DNA of 64,000 bases from Annona cherimola (taxonomy: Eukaryota; Streptophyta; Magnoliopsida; Magnoliales; Annonaceae). The position numbers and the translations under genes are program-made. Numbering within the stretch: the first letter of the stretch is position 1; each line of letters starts with the position of its first letter. The DNA lies in contig CM059973.1 in assembly GCA_030490835.1 (NCBI GenBank), positions 52,332,008 through 52,396,007 of the forward strand, written 5' to 3'. The notes beneath the pieces are model-generated. The model was not told the origin of the DNA. It worked only from the letters and a program-made list of their open reading frames with translations, and ran no database searches. Shown one piece after another: positions 45,709 to 58,584 of this stretch.

Positions 45709-47505
45709 CCATTTTATGGGTCCATTTGGGTTAGTTATCCATTGGAGTCTATGTTGATCTTCCTTTAAAGCCACAAATCCAATGCTTTTGGGCATCCAAA
45801 CCAATTTTGCACCAAGGTTTTGTAATTTTCTCAATTTGCATTGATAAACCTTGTGTCCCAACTTGTTGCAAAAGTTACAAGCTCCCGGGAGTCTAGGAAT
45901 GGGAAGCCATTTGGTAATTGGTTCCCCGGTTGGTCTTTTAGTCCAAACCGCATGATTTATCTTAGGTTTAACATGAATGAGTTTGGTTTTGTTCCTTGGA
46001 GCATTAAATTTTCCCTGCTCAAATGTGGTATACCCAAGTCCTTTCTTACAACTTTGGGAGGTTATGTTCAAAAATATTTTCACACTTTCTCCTGGATTAG
46101 AAAACTTAGCAAGTGATTCATTTTTCTTTTTGAGTTTCTCTAGCTCATTTACCAAGGTATTCTTTTCATTTTTCATTTGATCAATCTTTTTAGCAAGTTT
46201 ACCGTTCACAATCATTACTGCATCACATTGTCTTTTCTTTATTGTAAACTTGTTTCCTAATTTCTTTATTTCCTCATATAATGAATCATAGGCTTGTTGG
46301 AGTTCTTCTAATTCAACACGTTTGAGGCATTCATTTGTAGAAGAAAAAATTGAAAAGGATTTTTGTTTGGAGGTTACCTCTTGACTACTTGTGCAGTTCA
46401 TTAAAGTAGCTTGATCTTCGAAGATTTCCATTGCTGCAAAACATACGTCGGAATTTGCCATGCAACAAATTCTTGTGCAATCCACTTCACATTCTTCACT
46501 TGAAGAGCTGCATGTCGTTGATTCTTCTTCGTTTACATACATGCCTCCTCCTTTGATTCTTTGAAATTTTCTGTTGTCGCATCGATCTTTTCTTTGCTCC
46601 TTTGCTTTAGTTTCCTCGGGCGTTGGGCGTTGGGCTTGCATATGCCCCGAACCACCACACTGGTAACTTTTTGTTGTTTCTTTCTTTTTGTCTTTAGGAT
46701 TTCTTTCTTTAAAGTGTTTGAAATTTCTACCTTTTCTTACAAATTTTTTGAATCGTTTTGTAAGTAAGGTGATTTCATCGTCGTTTTGTGACGACAAGGT
46801 GGTGTCATCTGAATCTTGTGCGGCTTTCAAGGCGATGACTCTTTTGCCTTTGTGGTGATCTTCATTTCTTTTCTTGATTAGCTCACGTGACATTAGCGAG
46901 CTAATAAGATCTTCTAACTTCAACGTGTTTAGGTCCTTGGCTTCTTCTATCGCAGTAATCTTTGGAGTCCATGATTCGGGTAGCGCCCTTAAAATTTTCA
47001 TTACCTGCTCAGATTCAGAAATTGCCTTTCCTAGACCTTTCATGGCGTTAGTAATCTTGGAAAATCTAGCAAACATTTCAGAAATATTTTCTGTTTCTAA
47101 CATCTTAAAACTTTCCAATTCTCCAATCAAAATATTTCTCCTTGTCCCTTGGGCTTGAGAGGTTCCTTCATAGATAGATGTTAATGTATCCTATATCTCT
47201 TTGGCAGTCAAACAAGAGGATACTCTATCATATTCGGAAGCAGTAAGAGCACAGAATAATGAATTCATAGCTTTGGCATTGCTCTTGACAATTTTCACTT
47301 CCTCATCGGTCCATTTGGAAGCTCTTTCATCAGTAGGCAGGGTCACACTTTCTTGGATTGCAATCCAAGAGTCCATATCTGTAGCCATAATGAGTTGTTT
47401 CATACGTAGCTTCCAATAGCCAAAATTGTTTCCATCAATCAATGGTGGCCGAGTAAAAGATTGGCCTTCGGCAAATGCGGGAACGAAAGTAGATTGGGAT
47501 GCCAT
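45694..47505 (-). pseudogene. gag: Copia D gag with one nonsense codon
   Basis: It starts [17 protein letters not shown]. One TGG to TAG change at 47191-47193 (the Trp of KEIWDTL) splits it into 104 and about 498 codons; otherwise it is nearly full length. The first zinc knuckle has lost its first and last Cys (now Ser and Arg). The second (CNFCNKLGHKVYQC) is intact. Confidence 0.92.
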
Positions 47506-47540
47506 ATCAAAAGATCTCTTTGGTAAAACTCAAAGACCTG

Positions 47541-47551
47541 CTCTGATACCA
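47541..47551 (-). promoter_or_regulatory. Copia D primer-binding site
   Basis: TGGTATCAGAG on the minus strand, two bases from the LTR end and 35 nt before the gag ATG, as in copia 1. Confidence 0.9.
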
Positions 47552-47553
47552 CT

Positions 47554-49256
47554 TGTTAGTCCCAAGTTAATGGCAATTACCCAAGAGGGGAGGGGTGAAT
47601 TTGGTATTTTAAAATTTTAAACTTAAACTAAAACCTTTACCCCAGTTTAGTTTAATCCCCCTTAATGAGACAAATGGAAAGCAATAAGATAATGAAAGCG
47701 GAAATGAAAAATAATAGACAAGATTTATAGTGGTTCGGGCAACCTTCTCTACTCCACTCTTCCAAGCTCACACCCCTTGTGACTTGGGTTCCACTATGTA
47801 TTCCACAAATACAATTAGAGTCTCCGCTGTCTTCTAGATTCTAGCTCTAGGGGCCATATACAACTAGAGCCTCCGCTCTCTTCTAGATTCTAGTTCTAGG
47901 GGGCATATACAACACACAACATAAGTAGGTGACGAGTTCCACTGCAGTCACAACCCTACTTTGCTATAACTCGATTTGAAACACTAAAATCAAACCAAGC
48001 ACCAAAAACCAAATAACAAAATGAAATGAAAGAAATCTACGCTTTACAGATTTGTGTAGTCAAGTTTCAGCTCGAGGAAGAACATGTAGAAGTGATGAAT
48101 CGATTGGCGTTGTAGCAAACAACAATTTGAAGCATGTTCTTCCTTTGAACGTGTATGAATCACTCAAATGTAGAAGAAAGTGAAATATAACCTTAGTAGC
48201 TCTTCTTTCCTCTTTTTCTGCTCTATCTTATGTGTTTCCACGTTCATTTGAGTGTCTATATATAATGCAATGTGAGATTTGAATATTGGAGAGTTGGTTG
48301 GCGTGTAATAAATGCGCCAACGTTCAAAAATTCGAACGTTACGATCCAAGTCGCAAGTGGAGTCGACTTCGGGTGCGACTTCGGCTGTTCAAGTTCTTCC
48401 TCGGGTCAACTTGGCCTTGGACTTGACCCAAGTCGCAGTTGGAGTCGACTTCGGGTGCGACTTCGGATTTTTTCAATTTTCAAGTCTGTCTTTTAGGTCA
48501 ACTTGGTCTGGGACTTGACCCAAGTCGATGCTGGAGTCGACTTCGTTTGTGACTTGACCTCCTTATCTTGCCAAGTGAGCTTAAACTCTTTTGAAATGAC
48601 TTTGCTTGCTTAACTTCTTCATGCTTAATTGTCCTTCCGTTGTTTTATATTTCTTGGAACTCTGTATGATTATTTATCTCGAAAACCATTGGATTCCTTA
48701 TCTTGAATTCGTGAGTACTTGAGTCTTGTAATGCATGAAAGATGTTCAAATATGTGTTTATGATCCAACATGATGAATTCATTCAACCTTGCTTGCTTTG
48801 GACTTGTTTTGATCTTCATTTGATCCAAGTCGAATGCTTGAGTCGACCTTCAACTTCACTCAAGTTTGGCATAGAGTCGACTTGATCTGCGACTTAGCTC
48901 TTCAAGTTCTGCACTGTCAGTCTGAAGTCGAAGCTGGAGTCGACTTCATTTGCGACTTCGGCAGCTTTTGTTCCCCAATTTCAACGCTGGACAAAAAATG
49001 GGCATTGAAGTCATTGCTGGAGTCGAATTGGGGATCGACTTGGCCTAAGTCGATGCTTGAGTCGACTTGGCCTAAGTCGATGCCTGAGTCGACTTGGCGA
49101 GTGACTTGACCTGCCATGCTTCATATTTTTCATTTTTATATCCTTAAACATTGCACAAAACATATTAGTAACTAAAAATCACTCAAATTGTGTTGTTAAT
49201 CATCAAAACACATGTTTTGGATATTTCGTATTTGATTTCAACAATTGTTTTCAACA
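47554..49256 (-). repeat. Copia D 5' LTR (1703 bp)
   Basis: It ends at 49256 and is followed by TCAAT. A TATA-like stretch (ATATATA) is near 48255-48262. The array at about 48850-49105 contains an extra duplicated unit (GCCTAAGTCGATGC twice near 49040-49085) not seen in the 3' LTR. Confidence 0.92.
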
Positions 49257-50965
49257 TCAATTAGTTTAATTCATGTCCCAAATCCATCTCAAAAAAAGTG
49301 AAATTTTCATCATATTCTCCACTTTAGGTTTTACCTTTCTAAGATACTTAAATCATGCTCAATTCAACATATATAAATCATGGAATCATTAATCATAATT
49401 CAAACATAAAACATGTTTAAAACAGCAACATTAATTGGGAATTAAGAAAAATTCCAGCTAGGTATATGGGTTGAAATCAACTCTAACATCATGTATATCT
49501 TCCTTAAACCCTTGATTCAATTCCATTCATTCATTCCTCATTTAGTACCCTAATCAAGAGCTTCATAACTCATCACTTAGGGTTTATTATGGATCAAATT
49601 TATGACTCATAAATGAAGCTAGAAAACTTAAAATTAAATGAATCAAAACTTGATTCATACTTACTTGAATTTGTGACTTTCCTGAAGTCTTTCTTAGCTT
49701 GGTTCCTTTCCTTTCTTCTTCTCTTTTCTTCCACTTTTCTTCTTCTTTTTCTTTCCTTTTCTCCCCTTCCTCCCCTACCTTGGACATCCAAGCTGTTGAA
49801 CTTTCTTTCCTTTTCTTTTCTCTCAAGGCTACCCATTAAGGACGTCTAAGCTGCCCCTTAATTCCCTTTTATATAAACTGATTTTTATCTTACCTTTTCC
49901 ACCTCATTTTAAAGGTAATTAATGGGTACTTATCCCATGGATGTGTTGTCACATTTTTACCCAAGTAAAATATATTTTTAAACAGATTTTTAAATATTAG
50001 AATCTGCTCAAAATCAAGCCATATTGCTTTCCACCATGTAATGTCTCCATGTGGTATCCATTTTGGCATTTTATGCCATTAAAAATCTGCCCAAATCAAT
50101 GTCATTTATGTACCTAGTCATGTAGCTCATTTAGATGCAATTTTAGCATAAAAAATCAAGAAAAATCTGCCCATTGCAACCCCCTTGCATGTCCCATGCA
50201 TGGCCACCTCACTTGGAAATTTATGGCTACATGATCTAGCCTATATCCATGCATTTACACCCCTTGATTTATCATAGATTTTTGAATTTTTTGAAATGCA
50301 AAAATTGCTCCAAAAATTGCTCCTTAAGCCACCTCAATTGGCCCATTTAATCACCTCGTTAATAGGTTGACTTTTCCATTAATGCTAGACTACTTTATGA
50401 GAATAAAAGTCAATGGATTTCATCCTTTTGTGATTAAGCAATTTTCATGATAATTAGCTTAACCAAACCCATTCATAAGATTGATCATATAGTTTTAACC
50501 GTTCATGACAAATTTCATCTAAAAATGACCTTTCTAACATAAGTTATGACTATTTGAAATTATCTTTTGGATTTAGATGTAGATGAAAATAAATAATTAT
50601 TACCCTAATCTCATCAAAATTTTCATAATCCAATACATTCATGAGGTTGAGCACATCATCATGTGCTTGCCTTTCAAATTTCATCTCATTCCACCTTGGA
50701 AGCGTCAAGTTATGAATCTTCTAACATTCAATACCTTAAATTCATAATTATCATCATGATTTCCATTAATTAAATCGTAATATGTGAAATAATTATTGAT
50801 AATATATCCACATTTTCTAACCCTCATAGGGTCTCTTTAGTCACATTGACCCTTATTGAGCTATGATGATAAATTTAATCACTTCTCTTAATTGATAACC
50901 GTAAAATCAATAATTTAGTCAATAATAAATAAATCACGTTTACATGTCTAACTTACATGTAAGGG
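49257..50965 (-). repeat. LTR L2, U3 end segment
   Basis: It resumes after the TCAAT duplication. A TATATAAAAGG box (minus strand) lies near 49866-49876. A pyrimidine-rich stretch at 49690-49830 lies downstream of it. The right border with gypsy C RT is approximate (about 50965). No clean TSD is seen, so the end may be eroded. Total L2 length without insertions is about 3.8 kb. Confidence 0.65.
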
Positions 50966-51960
50966 TGCCTCTTTTAGTCGTTGCTTCAATTTTTAAAAAC
51001 TACTGTCACATTCATCAGACCATATATATCTAACTCCTTTTCAAGTTAATCGAGTCAGTGGCACTAATAATTGTGAAAATTCCTCAACAAATCTTCACCA
51101 ACCCTAGAAAACTCTTGCTTTTCATAATAGTTGTTGGCCTTGGCCACTTAAGCACGACTTCAATTTTCTGAGAATCAACTTGAATTCTCTTTTTAGATTT
51201 ATACGCCCTAGAAAATGTTACTTGTTTCAACCAAAATTCACATTTCTTCAACGTGGCATATAACTTTTCTTTCCTTAATCGCTCCAGTACCATTCAAAGG
51301 TGAATTCCATGTTCTTCCTCCGATCTTCAGTAAATCAGGGTGTCATCGATAAACACCACAACAAACTAATCCAAATAATCCTGAAATACTCTATTCATTA
51401 TATTCATAAATACAGCAGGGGCATTTGTAAGTCTAAATGACATTATTAATAATTCGTAATGCCCATATCTAGTTCGAATTGTTGTTTTGTGAATATCAGT
51501 AGGACTAACCCTCAATTGATGGTACCCTGACTGTAGATCTATTTTGGAGAAAGTCGTTCCTCTTCTTACTTGATCAAATAAATTATCAATTTATGGCAAA
51601 GTGTATTTATTCTTCACTGTGACTCTATTTTATTCTCTGTAATCTATACAGTCTTAAACTTTCATCCTTTTTTCTTACAAACAATACTGAAGCTCCTCAA
51701 CGTGATGCATTAGGTCTAATGAAACCTTTATCTAGGAGCTCTTGAATTTGAGTCCTCAACTCACTCATCTCTGCTAGAGTTATTCGATAAGGAGTCTTAG
51801 ACATCAGGGTTGTGCCTGGTATGACATCAATCACCATTTCCATCACTCCTTCCGGGGGTAGGTCAAACAATTTTTTTAGAAACACATCTAGAAACTCCTT
51901 GACCATCGAGATTTGATCAATTTTCATTTCCTTTCCTTCCCTTACATTAACTGATACCAA
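50966..51960 (-). pseudogene. Gypsy C reverse transcriptase, decayed
   Basis: The minus strand has the RT start (51960-51697: LFDLPPEGVMEMVIDVIPGT, PYRITLAEMSELRTQIQELLDKGFIRP). Then LFVRKKD, and the catalytic-site region FVVVFIDDTLIY near 51340-51360, where IDD matches the YxDD box. The connection with KCEFWLKQVTF and FLGLVKIC (51293-51084) leads to PLTRLT, cut by L2. Several stops are present. Confidence 0.85.
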
Positions 51961-52027
51961 TTAAGCTTAACATTATTGACGGACCATCTTAGCCGCCTTC
52001 ATTAATGATATTAGTATGGTAGAATTC

Positions 52028-52396
52028 TCAGGCTGCCTCATTTTTGTTCTTGTAATCAATAATGGCTCCCCATCGACTTAGCCAATCTATTCCCAATATC
52101 ACATCAAACTCCATCATCGACAAAAGGATTAGTTCTGCTTCTAATATCATAGACCCTATCCTAATTGGACATGTCTTACATACTTGGCTAGTACTAGCTA
52201 ATCTGTATATAGGGAATTCTACATGAATTGTATTGTTTGTTTTCTCTACAAGCAGTGCATGTGTGGTTACATATTGGTAGACTATAAATGAATGGGTAGT
52301 ACCAGAATCAAATAAAGCTACCGAAGAATTTCTTAAAATATAAACCATACCTACAATCACTTTTTCTCCTTGCCCCTGTGACTCTGTACAAGTCAA
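52028..52396 (-). pseudogene. Gypsy C aspartic protease remnant
   Basis: This 122-codon open part has ALFDSGTTHSFI with the active-site D-S-G, and VILGIDWLSRWGAIIDY, typical of plant gypsy protease. It is only part of a polyprotein whose flanks are broken. Confidence 0.82.
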
Positions 52397-53722
52397 TCAT
52401 CCACTTGACCGGGTTTGTAGAAGTGCCTTGTCAGTTAGCGATTGCTGTTATTCTTGGCTGGGCTAGTTTTCCTCGCCCTTGTGACGTTTATGCTTTATTT
52501 TGACAATTTGGAGTAATACGCCCTGCTTGGTCCTAAATAAAACATTTAATAACTTTTTCTCCTGCAGTTCCATAATCCTTGGCTATATGACCTATTTGTC
52601 CACACTCAAAGTATTTGTTTGATTCTTTCAAACATTCCCCTAGGTGGCATTTACGCTTTTTTTACAAACTGGGGAGTTTCTCTTCTTAGGGATGTCTTTT
52701 CCCCTTTCCCATTCCTCGTTTCTTGTTCTTTTCTTTCCTCGTTCCTCTTCTTTAACACTCGGGCTGAAAAATTTCTGCCCTTGCCTCAGTTCTTGGGTTC
52801 TTAATGCCTCCATCTCTAAAGCTCTTGCCCTTTCAAGACACGATGCATAATCTTTAATTAGTAAAGGTGCAAGGCTCTTTCTCAGATATGGCCTCAGTCC
52901 TTGTTGAAACCTTTGTGCCTTGTTTCTGGCACATTAGCAATCCATGACACATATCTTACCAAAGAATTGAACTTTGTTGCATATTCAGTGACTGACAACA
53001 ACTTCTAACTTTGCAATCCGACCGGAAGGTATTATTTATTAAGCTCCTCGACAAAGGTTTGCTAAGTCACTTCTTCTGGGTGTGGCATGGTAATTAACAA
53101 GGTCTTCCACCACTCATGAGAATCCTTGAGTAACAAACAAGTGGCACACAAGACCTTCTGTCTGTCATTGCACGGAGATATTCTAAATAATTCCTTGATC
53201 TCTACCATCCATTGCTCAGCCTACACAGGGTCTGGTTCACCTAAAAACTTAGGAGGACGTTGAGCCAAAAAGGCATTGACGGCCCTCCTATTTGCCACCA
53301 ATATATGGTTCTTATCTCCCATTGGTGCCGGTGTGGGGGTAGGGTTAGCCGCTTGTGTGGGTCTTTCTCTCTCATTACCTCCTAACTGCGCTTGTTGGGT
53401 CCTTTCCCATAACTCTTGAATTATATCCACAATTTGAGTCTCTCATTCCCGGGTAGCTTGTTGCATAGCCTTCTTTACAACTGCAGTCACTCTCTCCTCT
53501 ATCATTCTTGCTTGTCTCATATTATTTTCATTTTCAACATTCAGCTCCGGGCTTATGTGCTCTCATCGTTGACGAGTCATTGGATTTTGTCCTCTAGGTC
53601 TAGGTCTAAATCCAGGTTGCTTAGACCTATTACTAGTTTCTCCCACTTCACGTTGACTTGTGATTTCCTCATTGGTTATTGCCTTTCCTTTATTTTGCCT
53701 AACTCTTGCTCTTGTAGTAACC
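52397..53722 (-). pseudogene. gag: Gypsy C gag, decayed and split by S2
   Basis: The N-terminal region includes the charged leader and NRRAVNAFLAQRPPKFLGEPDPV (53430-53221), homologous to gypsy A gag. Near 52565-52625 is a zinc knuckle remnant in which the first and last Cys are both Tyr (ECGQIGH kept). Stops are spread through the middle. The ATG and first codons lie across the S2 insertion at 57156. Confidence 0.8.
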
Positions 53723-56700
53723 TGTGAAACCCATGTTATTTGAAACTTAGTGAATGTGAGGTATACTGAAAGCCTCTATGGTGTGTATATTATTGCGATA
53801 AAGTTATAGAAAAATGCGTATGTTTATAAAAATACTAAATTGAAATTTTGAAAAAATAAGATTAAATTATAAATTTAGAAAAGGGTAAATAATGATTTCA
53901 TAAATATTAGATCTGAAAATGAATTTTTATAAATTTTTCGAGAAGAAATTTCAAAATTCTGAATTATACCAATTGAAACTGTTTAAATTCACGGACCTTA
54001 TGGAAAAATAAAAATAACTAGGAAAATTTGGGCCAATTAGGGGTCTTAATTAAGGTCTTATATTCATCTATGCTAGTTTCATTATATCTTAAAATGTATA
54101 ACTCAGATCGACAAGAGAATTTAATAGGAAGTATTAAATTATGTGCTCTTTAATCTAGATGGATTAGATTATAAAAAAATAATTAATTAAAATGCTTAAC
54201 TTAAGTGCATCAGAAAACGTGCCCAGAAGTCAAACCCATGCAAGCTTCCCCGTACAAAAACCCCCAATCATAAATTTTTATTTTTAATTAATTGTTCATT
54301 AAATTAATATCTTCGTATATTTAAGGTCGTTTGAGATGAAATTTTATGGACAAGCCTATTTTATCATACCCTACGTAATGAACGAACTAAATAATGAAAA
54401 TTATGTTTTAAAAATTTTTAAACAACTAGAGTTACATGAGATTTCATGAATTAATTTTAAATGCTAATATCTTAAACCATACAAATTATTTTGATATGAA
54501 AATTGAGATGGATGGTTAAATTTATATGCTCTACAATATGGATGGATTGGATTTTGAAAAATGATTAAATAATACATTTACATAATTTCAAATTTTGCAT
54601 TGAGAAACGTGCATGTATTCCATCAATGCATGGTACCCCCCTATCCCTTGGAACATGAATATGTATCATTTTTACCATATATTTTGTATGTTATTAATTG
54701 GAATTATTATATATAGACAACTCCATTTCATATAAGATTTCATGGGTAAGTCTAAATTAATATACCCTACTTGGTGAACGAATTAGATTATACAAATCAT
54801 AATTAAGAATGGATATAAAAAAAATCAAAATTTCAATGAATTGCATTAGTTAATTCCCAAAGCCTATATCTCAACCAATTTGGATTATTTTGGTAAAAAA
54901 TTTGATATGGACGACTAATTTTGTACAGTTTAAAACATTGATGGAACGGATTATAAATAATCTCTTTATGAAAAAATTAAACAAAATTTCATTCACTAAT
55001 GGGCATATAGGGTATGATTTGCATGATGGAAACAAAAAGGAAGTTGACATTTTTTAGCTCAAATTGAACGTGTCCAGCAAGGTAATTTTGGGGAGAATAA
55101 AAAAATGAATAAAATAGTTAAAAATACAGCTAATGATGATTGAAAAAGCATTAAGGTGATAACAATAAGGATGAGGTGGACAGTGGAGAATAGGGCAGCA
55201 ATAAATCGGAAAAAAAATTCTTTTATCATAATAATTAGGTGGCGTCGAGGAGTTAATCTCAGCAGCATATAAATAGAGAAGGGTAGGAAGCATGAGACGT
55301 TCCAGTAGTAGCACAGGAGGAAAAAAGAGAAGACGAAAAGAAAATGAGGAAGAAAGGTGGGGCAACTAATTATAATATTTCTGTTTTGTTCATTTCATTA
55401 TTCTACCATACATAATCTCACGTATTAGGCATTGCAGAAATTTTTTCTAAAACCTGTTGATGTCCAAAGGTGATTGAATTAATTATTATTGTTATTATTA
55501 TTCACCTAGTTCAGCATCCAAAACAGGTATAGGTTTATATATCTTATTTTTGTTTCACAATCTAAACAACCCTTATAAATAAGAATTTTTTTTTAAAAAG
55601 GGGGCTGATATACGTGCTGTTAATTAATTTAAAACAGATTATTTTTTGTATAGTTTTAGGATATTGATGATGTTGAAACTATATTCATTATCTGCACATT
55701 TAATTTTTTATTTTCCTTTTCTATGCTCAATTGATGTCAAGTGGGATAGTCTGCACATTTAATTTTTTTATTTAATTTTCCTTTTCTATGCTCAATTGAC
55801 GTTAAGTGGGATAGACTTTGAGAAACAAATTTCTACACTTTTACATAGCCCTTGAAATGTCTAAGCCAACCTTCATATTATTAAAGTTTCAGAACTTTAG
55901 GATATGCAATTATATTATCAAGATGGTTGTAATATCTAAATAATTAAGAATTTTACCGTCTATAAAATTCTACCTAGAATAAGTATGAATTATATGTTGT
56001 TAGAAATTTTAAGGATTACCATTAATATCCTAAAAAAATTTAATATAGGTAGAGGATATATACATGTATTAAAACATTGTTAGAAGATATAGACATTAGT
56101 TTCAGAAATTCTGTTTGAATCTGCCCTACTATAAATTATAAACAGGTACCTTATATGACTATAAAATTCAATATGCTCGACATGGGGTGTTGAATGAAAT
56201 ATATAGCATAAATGAAAAAATATAATGCAAATATGTGAGCTAGTCCTTTTCACTTGTTTAGAAAAAGGGAAAGAAAAGATTGACGAGATAAGTTGACATT
56301 GAAGGTAAGCAAGTAACGCCTTGAAATGATTTTTTTTCAAAACGATTGAATGACTTGCAATTTATTTCTTGTTGGCATTTTTCAATATTATTTAAGGATG
56401 GCCATCCCCATAATGTGGTTTGAAAAATGTATTTATTAATCTGTTTTATAAATGATTATGCCATTTTCTCAATTTGAAAAGAGAGCGAAATGATGAATGC
56501 GATTATTTCTTGAAGTTAGGCTAGCATGTGTATGACGGTGCATAAAGGTACAAGTCTATTTTAGAAGTATAAGCGGACCGAAGTCCCCCTCTAATGTGAC
56601 CGAGTCACTGATATAGGCCCAAAGGCCGGCAGCACCCACCCTAAAATAGGAGGTAGACGAAGTGATCGTTGCTTAGCTAGTGTACCATCTAATGAAGGTT

Positions 56701-57149
56701 TAAGACATGAATGTGAAATGTGCATTTGCATGTGCATTATTTATGAAATGCCAAATTTTAGACTGAAAATATTTACTTAAATAAAAATACTTGTTTACCG
56801 AGTCTAATACTCACATTTTGTTTTTCTCAACCTTAGATAGGTACAGCAAGGTTAAAAAAATGTGTCTCAATTTAGAAACTCTTAATGTTGTATTGTTTTT
56901 ATATACTTGGATGAATGGTAATGTTGTGAGGATACAGTACTATCGGGTTACAAAGATTGATGGTGTAAATGAATTTTAATGATTTGTAAATATTATGTGA
57001 TTTTAATTACTAGCAAGTGATTGCTTGTAAATTGATATGAGATTGAATTGAAAACCCTGTCACGTGAACAGGGCTACAATCCTACTCACGGTTTACTAAC
57101 TAAATGATCTTGGAGTAAGGTTTAGGCGTCTCGGGTTCGGGGTGCCACA
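53723..57149 (+). repeat. Solo LTR S2 (3427 bp) with TSD TAACC
   Basis: It runs TGTGAAACCCATG...GGGGTGCCACA, flanked by TAACC at 53718-53722 and 57150-57154. It has the core module at about 56545-56695, a GAGT/ACTC hairpin at 56800-56812 and an outer U5 stem CGTGA/TCACG near 57062-57090. A local duplication of about 60 bp occurs near 55690-55810 (TCTGCACATTTAATTTTT twice). Confidence 0.92.
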
Positions 57150-57188
57150 TAACCATGGTGCTTTTGCTATATACAAAAACATGTTAAC
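57150..57188 (-). pseudogene. Gypsy C gag start codon region
   Basis: The ATG (57156-57154) and the first codons continue at 53722 after S2, reading MVTTRARVRQNKGKA. TTAAC at 57184-57188 is the left TSD of the TRIM. Confidence 0.75.
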
Positions 57189-57368
57189 TGTAACGCCCCA
57201 GGCCTAACAGTAAGGTATTGTCCGCTTTGGGCCTTGGCCCACACGGTTTTGCCCCTCTGGGTTCACGCGCATCCCGTCCTTCCCCAAAAGGTGCCTCACT
57301 GAGGTACCTGGCGGCCTCCACTTATAACCCAGGCTCCGCCCTTATCCTAACCGATGTGGGATATCACA
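57189..57368 (-). repeat. TRIM left LTR (180 bp)
   Basis: It aligns end to end with 57444-57623 with only a few differences and has TG..CA ends. Confidence 0.9.
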
Positions 57369-57443
57369 TTCACCCCCCTTGGGGCTCCAGCGTCCCCGCT
57401 GGACACCATCGGCCGAAGGTCGGGAGTCGGCTCTGATACCATT

Positions 57444-57623
57444 AGTAACGCCCCAGGCCTAACAGTAAGGTATTGTCTGCTTTGGGCCTTAGCCCGCACG
57501 GTTTTGCCCCTCTAGGTTCACGCGCATCCTGTCCTTCCCCAAAAGGCGCCTCACTGAGGTACCTGGCGGCCTCCACTTATAACCCAGGCTCCCCCCTTAT
57601 CCTAACTGATGTGGGATATCACA
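57444..57623 (-). repeat. TRIM right LTR (180 bp)
   Basis: It is the partner of 57189-57368. The terminal base at 57444 is A where T is expected, a point change at the PBS side. Confidence 0.9.
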
Positions 57624-57628
57624 TTAAC

Positions 57629-58584
57629 ACACTTTCATTTATGGTTAGGGTTTAATCATACCATACATATACCATTATCATTCAATTAGTTCATCATAAT
57701 TACTTCACTTATCATAGTGCAATACCAGTCATGTCATACTCAATCATTTATATCAACATAACCATTCATAACCATTCTCTTCTTTTTCACACAAACGTGA
57801 TTTCCAAACATAACAACTTCATATGTACATCAAAAACATCAACACATTCAAATCTTATACATTCACATAATTAAACATTCCACCTTATAAATAAAATTTT
57901 TACCACAACACAACATAATACATATATACATCAAAGGAATAAAGAGAGCATTCACCAAACCCATCTATGTCCTTCCCTTTAAGTAATGCCTACGACTAGG
58001 TGGCACTTGTGTAGGCTCATCAGTAATGGTGCTAATATCCGACCAGTCGGGAGGTTTTCATTTTCACTATCATTTTCACTTTCACTTTCAAGTTTGATGA
58101 ACTCCTCTACAAGATCATCATTATCATTTTCACTCTCCATTTATATAGATCCACCATCACTATCAACCACCCTCAATATATGCTCATCAGGTCAGGGTGA
58201 AGGAGGCTACTCTACTACATGCTCACCTTGAGCACGATATTGCTCCCTTTCTCCCACAACGTCCCTTTCTTTTTTATTTACGTGCACCCAGCTCATTCCA
58301 TATTGGAATTGAACGTAGCCATCGGCAAATCGGTACCATGGCCACGATTTAGGTGAGTAGGAGCTAGTATCTGATCCCAAAAAGCCTAGAGCTCTCAAAC
58401 ATTAAACTTATCTATAGGTAAAGGCGAAAATGGCCATAGGTCAGGCTGAGAGCAGGTATGACTTCAGCTCTAGGAACCCTGCTAGTGGACTCTCCTAGAT
58501 GGAACCTAGTCTGCATGTGTTGGAGATAGGGATCAATGTTAATTTCCCCCTTTATGGGCGGTGGAGGGTATATGTGGCGATACT
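57629..58584 (-). pseudogene. Gypsy C pre-gag protein, C-terminal part
   Basis: 57629-57959 is the noncoding spacer before gag. From 58584 to about 57960 the minus strand has broken frames with WYRFADGYVQFQYGMSWVHV, an acidic stretch and the end PPDWSDISTITDEPTQVPPSRR. These match the pre-gag protein of gypsy A. Function unknown. Confidence 0.7.

Larger units (their letters stand above)
38139..49256 (-). mobile_element. Copia D: complete but decayed Sirevirus-like element
   Basis: Both LTRs are present (38139-39885 and 47554-49256), flanked by TCAAT at 38134-38138 and 49257-49261. Internal order on the minus strand is PBS, gag, pol, spacer, ORF3, PPT. Each gene has stops or shifts. The LTRs differ by many substitutions and by gain or loss of array units, so it is older than copia 1. 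Confidence 0.95.
57189..57623 (-). mobile_element. TRIM element (435 bp) with TSD TTAAC
   Basis: Two 180-bp LTRs (57189-57368 and 57444-57623) enclose a 75-bp interior. On the minus strand the LTR starts TGTGATATCCCACATCGG. The interior has a PBS TGGTATCAGAG (57441-57431) next to the right LTR and a PPT (AAGGGGGG region near 57370-57380) next to the left one. TTAAC flanks both sides (57184-57188, 57624-57628). No coding capacity. The two LTRs are very similar, suggesting recent insertion. It is GC-rich compared with its surroundings. I see no 5S-like block, so it is not an obvious Cassandra element. Confidence 0.93.

Noticed and set aside
55054..55365. Minus-strand 103-aa frame with hydrophobic residues inside solo LTR S2
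   Set aside because: It lies within an LTR, has low-complexity Phe/Leu/Ile content expected from T-rich DNA, and shows no homologue in related LTRs.
57189..57623. Cassandra-type TRIM carrying 5S rRNA
   Set aside because: I see no 5S-like internal promoter or 5S block in either LTR.
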